DNA of 51,520 nt from Streptomyces sp. NRRL F-6131 (GCA_000719695.1 JOHN01000068.1:1-51520); one strand, 5' to 3'; positions 31,550 to 41,033 are shown, counted from the first letter of the stretch. Notes: generated by a model not told the origin, from the sequence alone. A program made the numbers and translations.

Positions 31550-32798
31550 GACGGCCTCCGGCACGGCCCCGGGCCTGCCCGCCCCCGCACGAGAGACGGA
31601 CCCGACCATGCTCCGGCAGCACCCGCCGCTGACCTACCCCTTCGAGCCGAACGGCCTCGAACTCGATCCCCGCTACGCCGAGTTGCGCGAGCAGCCGCTG
31701 GCCAGGATCCGGATGCCGTACGGCGACGGCGCCTGGCTGGTCACCCGCTACGAGGACGTCCGGACGGTGCTCGCCGACCCGCGGTTCAGCCTGGCCGCCG
31801 CGATGGGCGAGGACCAGCCCCGGATGCGCCCGGTGTCCCGCACCGGCGCCGGCCTGTTCTCCACCGAGCCGCCCGAGCACACCAGGTTGCGCTCGCTGGT
31901 GGCCAAGGAGTTCAGCGCCCGCCGGGTCGAGCGGCTTCGGCTGCGGGCCCGGGAGCTGGCCGACGAACTGCTCGACGCCATGGTCGCCGCGGGCGGGCCG
32001 GCCGACCTGGTCGAGGACTTCGCGATCCCGATGCCCACCACCATCATCTGCGAGGTGCTCGGCATCCCGGCCGAGGACCACCGGATGCTCTGGCAGTGGG
32101 CGGAGACGGTGCTCTCCGCCGTCACTCCCGGCGAGGTGCTCGCCGTCGAGGGCCGGGCGTTCATCGACCACATGGCCGGCGTACTGGAGCTGCGCGGCCG
32201 CGAGCCCGGCGACGACCTGCTCACCACCCTGGTCCGGGCCTGCCGCGAGCAGCGGTTGATCGGCGAGGAGGAGCTCCTCTCCATCGCCTGCGACCTTTTG
32301 ATCGCCGGCTTCGTCTCCACCACCAACCAGATCGGCAACTTCTTCCACCAGCTGCTGGTGAACCCCGAGGAGTCGGCGCGGCTGCGGGAGCGTCCGGAGC
32401 TGATCCCCCGGGCCGTCGAGGAGCTGATGCGGTACGTGCCGCTGCTCACCGGATTCAGCCTGCCCCGGTACGCGACGGCCGACGTCGCGCTGGGCGGGGT
32501 GGTGATCCGGGCCGGCGAGGCGGTGATGATCGCCACCGCCGCCGCCAACCGGGACCCGGAGGTGTTCGAGGAGCCGGAGCGGCTGGTGCTGGACCGCCCC
32601 GCCAACCCGCACCTCGGCTTCGGCCACGGCGTGCACTACTGCATCGGCGCGCACCTCGCCCGGCTGGAGCTCCAGGTGGCGATCGAACGTGTGCTGACCC
32701 GGCTGCCCGGCCTGCGGCTGGCCGTCCCCGAGCGCGAACTGCGCTGGAAGGAGGACGCGATGGTGAACGGTCTGCAGGCGCTCCCGATCGTCTGGTGA
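31539..32798 (+). CDS. Cytochrome P450 (bacterial class I) of the PTM cluster
   Basis: A 419-residue P450. The I-helix reads AGFVSTTNQ, the K-helix ExxR is in EELMRYVP, and the heme ligand is Cys368 in FGHGVHYCIG. Soluble CYP105/107-like proteins of this type tailor polyketides and use separate ferredoxins; none is encoded nearby. In PTM pathways such P450s hydroxylate, epoxidise or ketonise the carbocycle or its ethyl side chain. ATG 31539 overlaps the synthase stop and has ccggag at 31525; ATG 31608 (396 residues) is an equally sensible start. Its position between synthase and FAD enzyme differs from frontalamide-type clusters, where the P450 is at the end. Confidence 0.88.
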
Positions 32799-32863
32799 CC
32801 GGACCCGCGGACGGCACCACCAGGCACCTCCAGGCACGGCAAGGACCACGAGGAAGGCCAGGA

Positions 32864-34633
32864 ATGGCACGGCAGACAGACACCGCACGCCGACGGGAGT
32901 CGATGATCATCGTCGGCGGTGGTCTCGGCGGCCTGTCCACCGGGTGCTACGCCCGGATGAACGGGTACCGCACCAGGATCTTCGAGATGCACGAGATCCC
33001 CGGTGGATCCTGCACCGGCTGGGACCGCAGCGACTTCACCTTCGACTGGTGCATCAGCTGGCTGCTCGGCAACGGGCCGGGCAACGAGATGTACCAGATC
33101 TGGCTCGAACTGGGCGCGCTCCAGGGCAAGGAGATGCGGCACTTCGACGTCTTCAACATCGTCCGGGGCCGGGACGGCCGGGCGGTCCGCTTCTACTCCG
33201 ACCCGGACCGGCTGGAGGAGCACCTGCTCGGCCTCTCGCCGGCCGACGCGGCCCCGATCCGGGAGTTCTGCGCCGGGATCCGGACCTTCCGCCGGGCGCT
33301 CGCGGCCTATCCGTTCCTCAAGCCGGTCGGGCTGATGGGCCGGCTGGAGCGCTGGCGGATGCTGGCCTCCTTCGCGCCGTACTTCACCACCATCCGCCGG
33401 TCGATCACCGTGCTGATGACCGACTTCGCCCAGCGGTTCCGCGACCCGCTGCTGCGCGAGGCGTTCAACTTCATCCTCTACGAGAAGCACCCGGCCTTCC
33501 CGGTGCTGCCGTTCTACTTCCAGCTCGCCTCGCACGCCAACCACGCGGCCGGGGTGCCGGAGGGCGGCTCGCTCGCCCTGGCCCGCTCGATCGAGGAGCG
33601 CTACCGCGGACTCGGCGGCGAGATCACCTACAACGCCAGGGTCGAGGAGATCCTGGTCGAGCGGGACCGCGCGGTCGGCGTGCGGCTCAGCGACGGCCGG
33701 GAGTTCCGCGCCGACATCGTGGTGTCCGCCGCCGACGGCCACACCACCGTGATGAAGCTGCTCAAGGGCCAGTACCTCAACGACACCTACCGGCGGCTCT
33801 ACACCTCGCTGATCGACGAGCCGGGCCAGCTGTCGCCCGGGTACGTCTCGCTCTTCCTGGGGCTGCGCAAGCCGTTCCCGGAGGGCGACCCGTGCACCAC
33901 CTACCTGCTGGGCGAGCGGGAGACGGCGGGGCTGACCGGGATCCGCTGCCCGTCGATGAACGTGCAGTTCCGCACCCGGCACTACCCGGAGCTGGCGCCG
34001 GAGGACTCCACCGTGGTGTTCGCCACGTACTTCTCCGACATCGGCCCCTGGCGGGCCCTGCACGAGGGCCCGGAGCAGTCCTCCCGGGTGCGCCGCGGCG
34101 AGGAGCTGCACACCCTGCCGGTCAAGCACGGCCGGGAGTACATGGCGGCCAAGCGGCGGGTCCGCAACGGCATCGTCGCCTTCCTGGACGAGCGGTTCCC
34201 GGGCTTCAAGGACGCGGTGGCCGTCGCCGACGTCTCCACCCCGCTCACCCAGGTCCGCTACACCGGCGTCTACGACGGCACCTTCCCCGGCTGGAACCCC
34301 TTCGTGGAGGGCGCCGAGACGATGGAGGAGGAGATCAAGAAGAGCGGTCCGGTGCTGCCCGGGCTGTCGAACTTCTACCTCTCCGGGGTCTGGGCGACCA
34401 TCGGCGGGCTGATCCGGGCGGCCGCCGCCGGGCGGCACGTCGTGCAGTTCGTCTGCCGGGACGACGGGCTGGAGTTCACCGCCGAGATCGACCGGACGGC
34501 GCCGCCGCCGACGCACCTGGTCATCCCGGTGGGCCGGCCCGCGGAGCCGGTCCGGCCGGCTCCGCCGCCGGCCGTCGGGACGGCGGCACGGACCGAGGAC
34601 AGCGAGAACGTGGAGACGGGAGCCCTGGCATGA
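32864..34633 (+). CDS. Phytoene-desaturase-like FAD oxidoreductase (PTM cyclisation)
   Basis: A 589-residue FAD protein of the phytoene desaturase/amine oxidase superfamily. The dinucleotide loop GGGLGG is at 18-23, followed by a P-G-G-S-C motif typical of carotenoid desaturases. The C-terminal SGVWATIGGLIRAAAAGRHV closes the FAD site. In PTM pathways such enzymes form the outer ring from the polyene tetramate (IkaB in ikarugamycin). Only one copy is present, so only one ring-forming step of this type is expected before the MDR step. ATG 32864 is preceded by gaggaagg at 32850. The C terminus carries a Pro/Ala/Glu-rich tail and the gene overlaps the next by four bases. Confidence 0.9.
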   Translation: MARQTDTARRRESMIIVGGGLGGLSTGCYARMNGYRTRIFEMHEIPGGSCTGWDRSDFTFDWCISWLLGNGPGNEMYQIWLELGALQGKEMRHFDVFNIVRGRDGRAVRFYSDPDRLEEHLLGLSPADAAPIREFCAGIRTFRRALAAYPFLKPVGLMGRLERWRMLASFAPYFTTIRRSITVLMTDFAQRFRDPLLREAFNFILYEKHPAFPVLPFYFQLASHANHAAGVPEGGSLALARSIEERYRGLGGEITYNARVEEILVERDRAVGVRLSDGREFRADIVVSAADGHTTVMKLLKGQYLNDTYRRLYTSLIDEPGQLSPGYVSLFLGLRKPFPEGDPCTTYLLGERETAGLTGIRCPSMNVQFRTRHYPELAPEDSTVVFATYFSDIGPWRALHEGPEQSSRVRRGEELHTLPVKHGREYMAAKRRVRNGIVAFLDERFPGFKDAVAVADVSTPLTQVRYTGVYDGTFPGWNPFVEGAETMEEEIKKSGPVLPGLSNFYLSGVWATIGGLIRAAAAGRHVVQFVCRDDGLEFTAEIDRTAPPPTHLVIPVGRPAEPVRPAPPPAVGTAARTEDSENVETGALA

Positions 34634-35688
34634 GGATCGAGAAGTGGGTGGTCCGGGAGCACCTGGACGGTGTGCCCGACGTCAACCGCGTCTACGAGAA
34701 GGTCGTGGAGGACGTCGCGATCGACCTGCGGCCGGACGAGATGCTCTTCCGGACCAGGTACGTCTCGGTGGACCCGTACCAGAACGGCCTGGCCCTGGAG
34801 ACGCCGATCGGCCACCACATGGGCGCCGACTCGATCATGCAGGTGGTCGAGGCCGGTCCGGACGCGGCGTTCGCGGTCGGCGACCTGGTGCAGGGCTTCG
34901 GCGGCTGGCGCACCCACGTCGTCCACAACGGCGCCGAGGAGCTGTGGACGACCGGCACCTTCCCGATGGTGTTCCCGGCCTACCGCCGGCTCGACCCGGC
35001 CCGGTACGACGAGCGGCTGCCGGTGTCCACCGCGCTCGGCATCATGGGCGCGCCCGGTATGACGGCCTGGGGCACGCTCACCCGCTTCCTGGAGGTCCGG
35101 CCCGGCGACACCGTGGTGATCAGCGGTGCCTCCGGCTCGATCGGCACCCTGGTGGGCCAGTTGGCGAAGCGGGCCGGCGCCGGCCGGGTGGTCGGCACCA
35201 CCGCCTCGCCGGGCAAGGCCGAGTACCTGCGCGAGCTGGGCTTCGACGAGGTGGTGCTCTACGCGCAGACCGACGACGCGGAGAAGGCCCGGCAGGCGCT
35301 GCTGCTCGCCGCTCCGGACGGCGTCGACCGGTACTTCGACAACCTGGGCGGTACGGTCACCGACGCGGTGTTCACCATGCTGAACGTGGACAGTCGGGTG
35401 GCGGTCTGCTGGCAGTGGGCGACCACGGTGAACGGAGAGCTGACCGGGCCGCGGCTGCTGCCGTACATCATGTTCCCGCGCACCACGATCCGCGGCATCT
35501 TCGCCCAGGAGTGGTTCACCGAGCCGCTGCTGGCACGGATGCACCAGGAGCTGGGCGGGCTGGTCCGGGACGGGGAGATCCACTACCACCAGACCGTGCA
35601 CAAGGGGTTCGACGAGATCCCGAAGGCCTACCGGAGCCTCTACCTGGACCGCGAGGCCAACCGGGGCAAGGTGCTGGTCGAGGTCTGA
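34630..35688 (+). CDS. Zinc-independent MDR reductase (PTM inner-ring closure)
   Basis: A 352-residue medium-chain reductase of the leukotriene B4 dehydrogenase/enoyl reductase type, without the zinc ligands of alcohol dehydrogenases. The NADPH loop is SGASGSIG from residue 165. The N terminus MRIEKWVVREHLDGVP and the substrate-side VDPYQN are family features. The homologue IkaC closes the inner five-membered ring by reduction and Michael-type addition. The ATGA overlap with the FAD gene implies translational coupling. It is the last gene of the operon and is followed by a strong hairpin. Confidence 0.9.
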   Translation: MRIEKWVVREHLDGVPDVNRVYEKVVEDVAIDLRPDEMLFRTRYVSVDPYQNGLALETPIGHHMGADSIMQVVEAGPDAAFAVGDLVQGFGGWRTHVVHNGAEELWTTGTFPMVFPAYRRLDPARYDERLPVSTALGIMGAPGMTAWGTLTRFLEVRPGDTVVISGASGSIGTLVGQLAKRAGAGRVVGTTASPGKAEYLRELGFDEVVLYAQTDDAEKARQALLLAAPDGVDRYFDNLGGTVTDAVFTMLNVDSRVAVCWQWATTVNGELTGPRLLPYIMFPRTTIRGIFAQEWFTEPLLARMHQELGGLVRDGEIHYHQTVHKGFDEIPKAYRSLYLDREANRGKVLVEV

Positions 35689-35703
35689 GGCCCGGACCGT
35701 CGG

Positions 35704-35739
35704 TCCCGGGGCGGGCGGGCGCACCCGCCGGCCCCGGGA
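35704..35739. terminator. Bidirectional hairpin terminator
   Basis: A 16-bp inverted repeat with one mismatch (arms 35704-35719 and 35724-35739, loop cgca) lies between the end of the PTM operon and the convergent RNA methyltransferase gene. It can serve both strands. Confidence 0.7.
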
Positions 35740-35747
35740 ACGGCGGC

Positions 35748-36317
35748 TCAGTCGTCGTCGAGGCCGCCGGCGTCGGAGCCGTCCGGGGTCCCGTTGATCG
35801 CGTACCCCTGGCGACGCGCCTCGTAGCAGGCCACCGTGGCCGCGGCGGAGACGTTCAGCGAGCCGACCCGGCCCAGCTGCGGCACGAACACCACCTGGTC
35901 GCAGAGGGCGAGCGCGTCCGCGGTGATGCCGCGGTCCTCGTGGCCGAGCACGAAGGCGACGGCCGGGGTCAGCTCGGCGGCGAACATCGGCACCGCCTCG
36001 TCCGCCAGCTCCAGGCCGACCACCTTGAAGCCGTCGGCCTTGGCCGCGGCCACCGCCTCGGCGACGGTGGGGAAGTGCTCCACCTTCAGGTACTTGTCGG
36101 TGCCCATCGCGGCCTTCTGCGCACCGGACGAGCGCACCGACGGGGTGTCACCGGTGAGGTACAGCTTCTCCGCACCCATCGCGGCGCCGGTCCGGACCAC
36201 CGAGCCGACGTTGAACGGCGACTGGAGGTTCTCCAGGATCATCGCGAGCCGGAACTCGTTCCCACGCCGCCAGGAGCGGTGCAGTCGCTTCAGTTCGGTC
36301 CCGCGGAGCTGCTTCAC
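35748..36317 (-). CDS. TrmH/SpoU-family RNA 2'-O-methyltransferase
   Basis: A 189-residue SPOUT methyltransferase that would methylate a ribose in tRNA or rRNA using SAM. The three SpoU motifs are visible: NxxxPFNVGSVVRTGAAMGAE, VAFVLGHEDRGI, and VPQLGRVGSLNVSAAATVACYE. The GTG start at 36317 overlaps the stop of the upstream methyltransferase gene (GTGA), so the two are co-translated. The exact target RNA cannot be read from the sequence. Confidence 0.88.
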   Translation of the reverse strand: MKQLRGTELKRLHRSWRRGNEFRLAMILENLQSPFNVGSVVRTGAAMGAEKLYLTGDTPSVRSSGAQKAAMGTDKYLKVEHFPTVAEAVAAAKADGFKVVGLELADEAVPMFAAELTPAVAFVLGHEDRGITADALALCDQVVFVPQLGRVGSLNVSAAATVACYEARRQGYAINGTPDGSDAGGLDDD

Positions 36318-36958
36318 GACGTCGTCCCTCGTCCACTCTCGGGGCCCTCGTCCGCCGTCGGGCGGGGCCGCGCTTCCAGAATCCGGAACCCGTTGACCGA
36401 GGTCAGCCGGGTGGTCGGCCAGCCCTGCTCGTTCAGCCACTTCTGCAGCGAGTCCGAGCCGAGGTGCTTCTGCACCACCAGGAAGGCCGAGCCGTCCGGG
36501 GTGAGCCGGCCGAGCCACTGCTCCAGCAGCCGGCGCAGCGCCGCCTTGCCGATCCGGATCGGCGGGTTGGAGTAGATCGCCGCGAACCGCAGCTCGGCGG
36601 GGACCTCCTCGGGCAGCGCGGCGTGCACGTTGCCCAGCCCCAGCGACCCGGCGTTGTCCCGGACCAGGTCCAGCGCGCGGCCGTTGACGTCCACCGCCCA
36701 GACCGGGAGCCGCTTGCGGCGGCTCGCCCAGGTCAGGGCGATCGGGCCGTAGCCGCAGCCGACGTCCAGGATCGGGCCGCGCACCCGGGGCGGCGGCGCG
36801 TGCTCCAGCAGGATCCGGGTGCCCGGGTCCAGCCGGCTGCGGGAGAAGACGCCCGCGTCGGTGCTGAGCTCCAGGGTGAGGTCCGGCAGGGTGACCGTGA
36901 TCGGGCGGCGCTCGCTGGCGACCTCGGGTGCACCGGTGAAGTAGTGCGAGCCGGACAT
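36314..36958 (-). CDS. RsmC-like class I methyltransferase
   Basis: A 214-residue SAM-dependent methyltransferase of the RsmC/RlmG (MTS) type. SAM motif I reads DVGCGYGP, the acidic loop AVDVNGRAL, and motif IV SNPPIRIG, the NPP tetrad of N-methylating enzymes acting on guanine in rRNA. Single-domain actinobacterial relatives are annotated as 16S rRNA m2G1207-type enzymes. It is coupled to the TrmH-family gene by a 4-base overlap, giving a two-gene RNA modification operon. Confidence 0.85.
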   Translation of the reverse strand: MSGSHYFTGAPEVASERRPITVTLPDLTLELSTDAGVFSRSRLDPGTRILLEHAPPPRVRGPILDVGCGYGPIALTWASRRKRLPVWAVDVNGRALDLVRDNAGSLGLGNVHAALPEEVPAELRFAAIYSNPPIRIGKAALRRLLEQWLGRLTPDGSAFLVVQKHLGSDSLQKWLNEQGWPTTRLTSVNGFRILEARPRPTADEGPESGRGTTS

Positions 36959-37524
36959 GGTTTCCCCGTCGTTCGTATGGGCCTCGGGGCCACCGGGAGG
37001 TGTGGGTAAGCCCTGCTGGTACGGCTCCGATCGTACCCCGGTGGCCGGGAGGCCCGTCTCCCGTGCGCTGGCCCGTCTCCCGTGCGCCGGCCCGCCGGCC
37101 CGCCCGCCCCCCCGCCCCCCCGGCCAGGGGCCCCGGGGCGCAGCTCCTGCTCGGGGAAGAGCGCGGCGGCCCGCCCGTACACCTCGTCACTGACGCCGTC
37201 GCCGATCCGGGTGATCTGCTCGGACAGCGCGAGGGCGGCCTGCTCGCGCGCGCTGTAGACGCCCTCGGGGGCCTCCCGCCAGACCGGCAGCAGATAGATC
37301 CGCTCGTCGCTCTCGCCGGCCTTGCGGGCGTCCTTGACGTGCATGTCCAGGCAGTAGGCGCAGCCGTTGAGCTGGGAGGAGCGGACCTGCACCAGCTCGA
37401 CGAGCGCCGGGTCGAGGCCCTCGCGGGCGGCGGCGTCCAGGGCGATCATCGCGCGGAAGACCTTGGGGGCGGTGCGGGCGTAGTCGAGGCGGGCGGTGGC
37501 CGGCGAGGTGCTCGTGTTCGTCAT
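36733..37524 (-). pseudogene. AhpD/carboxymuconolactone decarboxylase-like gene with lost 3' end
   Basis: The first 128 or so residues are a normal AhpD-like alkylhydroperoxidase with NGCAYCLDMH, the CxxC redox pair and catalytic His. Homology stops at FPEQEL (about 37141), just before the usual final helix with its INAWNR motif. That helix is absent in all three frames. Instead the frame runs through GC-rich low-complexity DNA and into the methyltransferase gene in another frame. The site of loss coincides with 19-bp tandem repeats and long C-runs (37051-37120), which suggests slippage or deletion. The remaining protein may still fold in part. ATG 37524 is the likely start. Confidence 0.6.
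37051..37088. repeat. 19-bp tandem duplication
   Basis: Two near-identical copies of ggcccgtctcccgtgcgct stand side by side (one base differs), followed by ggcccgcc runs and two stretches of seven and six C. They mark the break point where the AhpD-like frame loses homology. Confidence 0.75.
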
Positions 37525-37735
37525 GGGGACGACTCTAGGAACCGGGTGCACCCCGTACGGGGTGCATTCCGGGGAGGTTTTCCCGGGTCAATTCTCCCGG
37601 ACGGCAACACGCCGAGGGGCGGGCGGGACGTCGCGCCCGGCGGACGGCGGACGGATACTTCCAGTACCCAGCGGGCAGGACCCATCGGGCCGGAAGAACT
37701 CTCCGAGGAACCTTCGAGGAACGAGGACGGACACC

Positions 37736-37936
37736 ATGCCGCAGAACCACGAGGACTACCTGGACGAGGTCGACGCGGTCGAGGAGGCCGTGGAGCCGGA
37801 GGACGAGGCGGTGGAGGACGAGTACGACGAGCTGGCCGAGCGCCGGGCGCTCGGCGCGGACCCGGCCACCGACGTCGCGGACGTCGCGGAGCAGAGCCGG
37901 ATCGTCCCGCTCGACGAGGACGAGTACCGCGAGTAG
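37736..37936 (+). CDS. Small acidic hypothetical protein
   Basis: A 66-residue, strongly acidic protein (long Glu/Asp/Val stretches, ending IVPLDEDEYRE). It has no membrane segment, cysteine or recognised motif. The DPATDVADVAEQSRIVPLD segment resembles conserved small actinobacterial proteins of unknown function. ATG 37736 is preceded by gaggacgg, and a strong hairpin follows the stop, which supports a real gene. The function is unknown. Confidence 0.6.
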   Translation: MPQNHEDYLDEVDAVEEAVEPEDEAVEDEYDELAERRALGADPATDVADVAEQSRIVPLDEDEYRE

Positions 37937-37953
37937 CGCTCGCGCGGCCCGCG

Positions 37954-37975
37954 GGGGGTCGCGGCCGCGGCCCCC
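37954..37975. terminator. Hairpin terminator between convergent genes
   Basis: An almost perfect 22-base palindrome (ggggg...ccccc with one G.U) can form a 9-bp stem with a tetraloop. It separates the small acidic gene from the convergent flippase-like gene. Confidence 0.6.
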
Positions 37976-37991
37976 GGCTCCGGCGCCGCGC

Positions 37992-40634
37992 CTACAGCGC
38001 CCCGCGGCGCTGGAGCCAGGTGAACGCGGCCCAGCCGGGGAGCACCGGCAGGACGAAGGTGAGCAGCCGGTAGAGCGCGACGGCGGCCAGCGCGCCCCCC
38101 TCCTCCATCGAGGTGACCAGCTCCAGCAGGGTCACCAGCGCGCTGTCCACGAAGCCGGCCCCGCCCGGGGTCGGCGCCGCGTTCCCGGCCGCGTTGCCGA
38201 CCAGGAACACCACCCCGACCGAGGCGAAGGCCGGCTCCCGCCCGACCGCCCGGGCGCAGCAGTACAGGCAGGCGATCAGGGTGATCGACACCATCAGCTG
38301 CCCGGTGAAGCCGACCGCCAGCCGCCCCGGGTTGCGCAGCAGCTCCAGCAGCCGGGGCAGCACCTCGGCGGTCAGCGGGCGCAGCCGGGCGGTCAGCCAG
38401 CGCCGGGCCGGCGGCACGGCGGACACCGCGGCCAGCAGGGCGCCCGCCACCGCGAGGCCGCCGACGACGGCCGGCAGCGCGTCCAGCTCGGAGCCGCCGG
38501 GCGCGGCACCGGTCAGGTAGACGAAGGCGCCGAGCTGGAGCAGGTGCAGGACCAGCCCGATCAGCTGGCCCGCGCCGACGCTGGACAGGGCCTGCGCGGT
38601 CGGGATGCCGGCCCGCTGGAGGAAGCGGGTGTTCAGGGCGACGCCGCCGACCCTGCCGGGGGAGACCAACTTGACGAAGGAGCCGGCCAGCTGGGCGAGC
38701 ACGGCGTTGCGGAAGTCCAGCCGCTCGGGGACGAAGCCGACGAAGCCCATCGCCCCCGCGACGTGGCCGGCCGCCGCGGCGAGCACGGCGAGGGCGAGCC
38801 AGAACGGGTCGGCGTCGGCGACGGCGGCGATCGGGTTCTGCTCGGTGGCGAAGAGCTGCGGCAGCAGCAGCCAGCCGGCCACCACGCCGCCCACGACGGC
38901 GAGCAGGGTGCGGGGACGCAGCCGCTCCAGCCGGACCGGCCGGACGGGGGCCTGCGGGCGGCCGCGGAGCACCTCGGCGCGGATCCCGTCCAGCAGGTCG
39001 GGTACCGGTCCGGGGGCCGACGCGGGAGCCGCTGCGGCCGCGTCCGCGGGAGCCCCCGTGAGGGCCTCCGGCGCGGTCCGCTGTGCGGGGACGCGGGCCG
39101 TGGGCACCGCGGCGGCGGTGCGGCGGCCGGCGGCCTGCTTGAGGGCGATCCGGGTGGTGCGGGCCAGCGCGATCGGCTGGAGCAGCGGCAGCGCGGCGGC
39201 GACCGCGTCGGGGCCGAGCACCGCCACCGCGGCGCGTACCGACCGCTCGGCGCCGGTGCGCAGGGCGAGGGTGGTGAGCAGCTGCGCGATGTCGCTGCGC
39301 AGCACCAGCTCGCCGGCCGCGATGTCACCGTCCGCGAGGCCCACCAGGTGCACCGTCCCGGTCGCGTCGACCAGCAGTGCGGACGGCACCAGCGCGCGGT
39401 GCGCGATGGCCCGCCGCTGGAGCAGCGCCAGCTGGCCCCAGGCCTCGGCGAGCAGGGCGTCGGTGATCTCCTCGTCGGCGAGTTCGTCCAGGGTGCGGCC
39501 GGGCAGCCGCTCGTAGGCGACCAGCGCGGCGTCCCGGCCGAGTTCGGCGGTGGCGGCGATCCGGCGGGTGCGGACCCCGGCGGCGACGGCCGCGTAGGAG
39601 ACCAGGGCCTCGTGCTCCAGCCCGGTGCGCAGCGAGCGCAGCGCGCGCGGGTGCGGGGCGGTGCGCAGTCGCAGCCGCCGCCAGACCCGCTGCACCAGGG
39701 CGGCGGTGACCGCCTGCCGGTCGAGCAGCTGGACGTCCAGGTCGGGCCGGCCGCCGTGCTGGCGGACCCGGTAGCGGTCCGGGCCCTCCGGGGTGACGGA
39801 GACCGGTCGCAGACCGGCCTCGCGCAGGCTGTGCAGGAGCTGTCCGGGCCGGGGCCGGGGGTCCGGGGTGCCGACGGCCCAGCGGGTGCCGTGGGCGGCC
39901 GTCCAGCCGATCAGCACCCCGAGCAGCAGTGCGGTCGGGGTGGCCGCCCCGGCGGCGAGCCCGGCCAGTGCGGACAGCGTCAGGACGGCCCACGGCACCC
40001 GGCGCTCCAGGGCCGCGGAGGCGGTGAGGAAGGCGAGGACCGGCGCGAGGTAGCCGTACACCGGCTCGGTGTGGTCGAGCGGGCTCCCGGGCAGCGGCCG
40101 GGTCAGCGCGGAGACCAGGGTGAACGGTGCCCGGCCGTCGATCCACAGGTCGAGCAGGAGCGAGGCGCCGTACGCCAGGACGGCGGCCAGTACGCCGTCG
40201 GCGATCTGCTGGAGCACGTGCCGGCGGTCGGTTCCGGTGGCCAGCAGCCGGCGGGCGGCCGAGCAGCCGGGCATCAGCAGCAGGGCGGCGGTGGTGAGGC
40301 CGGTGGCGACGCCGCCCAGCGGGTGCGGCACCAGGGCGGCGACGTCCCCGACGTCCTCGGCGAGGCCGTTGGTGGTGGCGCGGGCGTAGTCGGCGGACAG
40401 CAGGGTCAGGGCGATCACGGCGAGGCCCGCGAGCAGCCGGATCAGCGCCGCAGGCTGGCGGATCCGGCCGGTGGCGGCTATGCCGGTCGGGTCGGGCCGG
40501 GCCGGGGTGCCGCCGGTCGGGCCGTCGCCCGGGCCGTCCCCGGTACCGTCCCCCAAGCCGTCCCCCGTGCTGCCGCCCGTGCTGCCGGTCCGGTCACCCG
40601 TCGCGCTCCCCGTCACATCCGCCACGGATGGCAT
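37992..40634 (-). CDS. Flippase-like membrane protein (LPG synthase TM family) with kinase-like middle
   Basis: An 880-residue protein. An N-terminal Gly/Thr/Asp-rich repeat tail is followed by about six helices (residues 65-260). A soluble stretch (about 270-500) resembles a degraded aminoglycoside-phosphotransferase/kinase fold: VAYERLPGRTLDELADEEI is like the hinge region, and LVDATGTVHLVGLADGDIA is like the metal loop with altered residues. A C-terminal lysylphosphatidylglycerol-synthetase-type transmembrane domain (about 580-875) contains FVKLVSPGRVGGVALNTRFL and NAAPTPGGAGF. Such proteins move or modify membrane lipids. There is no aminoacyl-transfer domain, so lipid lysinylation is not expected. 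The ATG at 40634 has poor RBS spacing; GTG 40625 is better placed behind gggag. Confidence 0.82.
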   Translation of the reverse strand: MPSVADVTGSATGDRTGSTGGSTGDGLGDGTGDGPGDGPTGGTPARPDPTGIAATGRIRQPAALIRLLAGLAVIALTLLSADYARATTNGLAEDVGDVAALVPHPLGGVATGLTTAALLLMPGCSAARRLLATGTDRRHVLQQIADGVLAAVLAYGASLLLDLWIDGRAPFTLVSALTRPLPGSPLDHTEPVYGYLAPVLAFLTASAALERRVPWAVLTLSALAGLAAGAATPTALLLGVLIGWTAAHGTRWAVGTPDPRPRPGQLLHSLREAGLRPVSVTPEGPDRYRVRQHGGRPDLDVQLLDRQAVTAALVQRVWRRLRLRTAPHPRALRSLRTGLEHEALVSYAAVAAGVRTRRIAATAELGRDAALVAYERLPGRTLDELADEEITDALLAEAWGQLALLQRRAIAHRALVPSALLVDATGTVHLVGLADGDIAAGELVLRSDIAQLLTTLALRTGAERSVRAAVAVLGPDAVAAALPLLQPIALARTTRIALKQAAGRRTAAAVPTARVPAQRTAPEALTGAPADAAAAAPASAPGPVPDLLDGIRAEVLRGRPQAPVRPVRLERLRPRTLLAVVGGVVAGWLLLPQLFATEQNPIAAVADADPFWLALAVLAAAAGHVAGAMGFVGFVPERLDFRNAVLAQLAGSFVKLVSPGRVGGVALNTRFLQRAGIPTAQALSSVGAGQLIGLVLHLLQLGAFVYLTGAAPGGSELDALPAVVGGLAVAGALLAAVSAVPPARRWLTARLRPLTAEVLPRLLELLRNPGRLAVGFTGQLMVSITLIACLYCCARAVGREPAFASVGVVFLVGNAAGNAAPTPGGAGFVDSALVTLLELVTSMEEGGALAAVALYRLLTFVLPVLPGWAAFTWLQRRGAL

Positions 40635-40702
40635 GCTCCCACGAGCCCCCGGCCGCGTGTCTCGGAGCGCGGGGCGGGCCCGCCGTCACTACCCTGCGTC
40701 CC

Positions 40703-40969
40703 ATGAGCGCCTGCGAAGACCTCGCCGCCGCACCCCCGGACATCGCGCCCCTGCCGCCCGTGGACGGCTGCGCCGACTGCCTGGCGCAGGGGCGCCGGGA
40801 CTGGGTGCACCTGCGGCTCTGCCTGGACTGCGGTCACGTCGGCTGCTGCGACTTCTCGCCGCAGCGGCACGCCACCGCGCACTTCCACAACAGTTCCCAT
40901 CCGGTGATCCGCTCCTACGAGCCGGGGGAGGACTGGCGCTGGTGCTACGTCCACGAGCTCATGGGGTGA
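40703..40969 (+). CDS. UBP-type zinc finger protein
   Basis: An 88-residue protein that is essentially one zf-UBP domain. The pattern CADCLAQGRRDW, LCLDCGHVGCCD and a run of His (RHATAHFHNSSHPV) provides the zinc ligands, and WCYVHELMG ends the fold. Eukaryotic homologues bind ubiquitin tails. The many small actinobacterial copies have no known partner. It is divergent from the flippase-like gene across 68 bases. Confidence 0.88.
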   Translation: MSACEDLAAAPPDIAPLPPVDGCADCLAQGRRDWVHLRLCLDCGHVGCCDFSPQRHATAHFHNSSHPVIRSYEPGEDWRWCYVHELMG

Positions 40970-41033
40970 CGTCCGCGCCGGGCGGGCGCCCCGACCGGGT
41001 TGACGTCCGGGCGGCCATGGGTTGAGGTGTAAC

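Noticed and set aside
37000..38073. Plus-strand frame across the AhpD-like and acidic-protein region
   Set aside because: It is a low-complexity shadow of the minus-strand AhpD-like gene and of the plus-strand acidic gene in another frame.
37992..40634. Lysyl-phosphatidylglycerol synthase activity
   Set aside because: Only the transmembrane family domain is present. The aminoacyl-transferring GNAT-like catalytic domain is missing.
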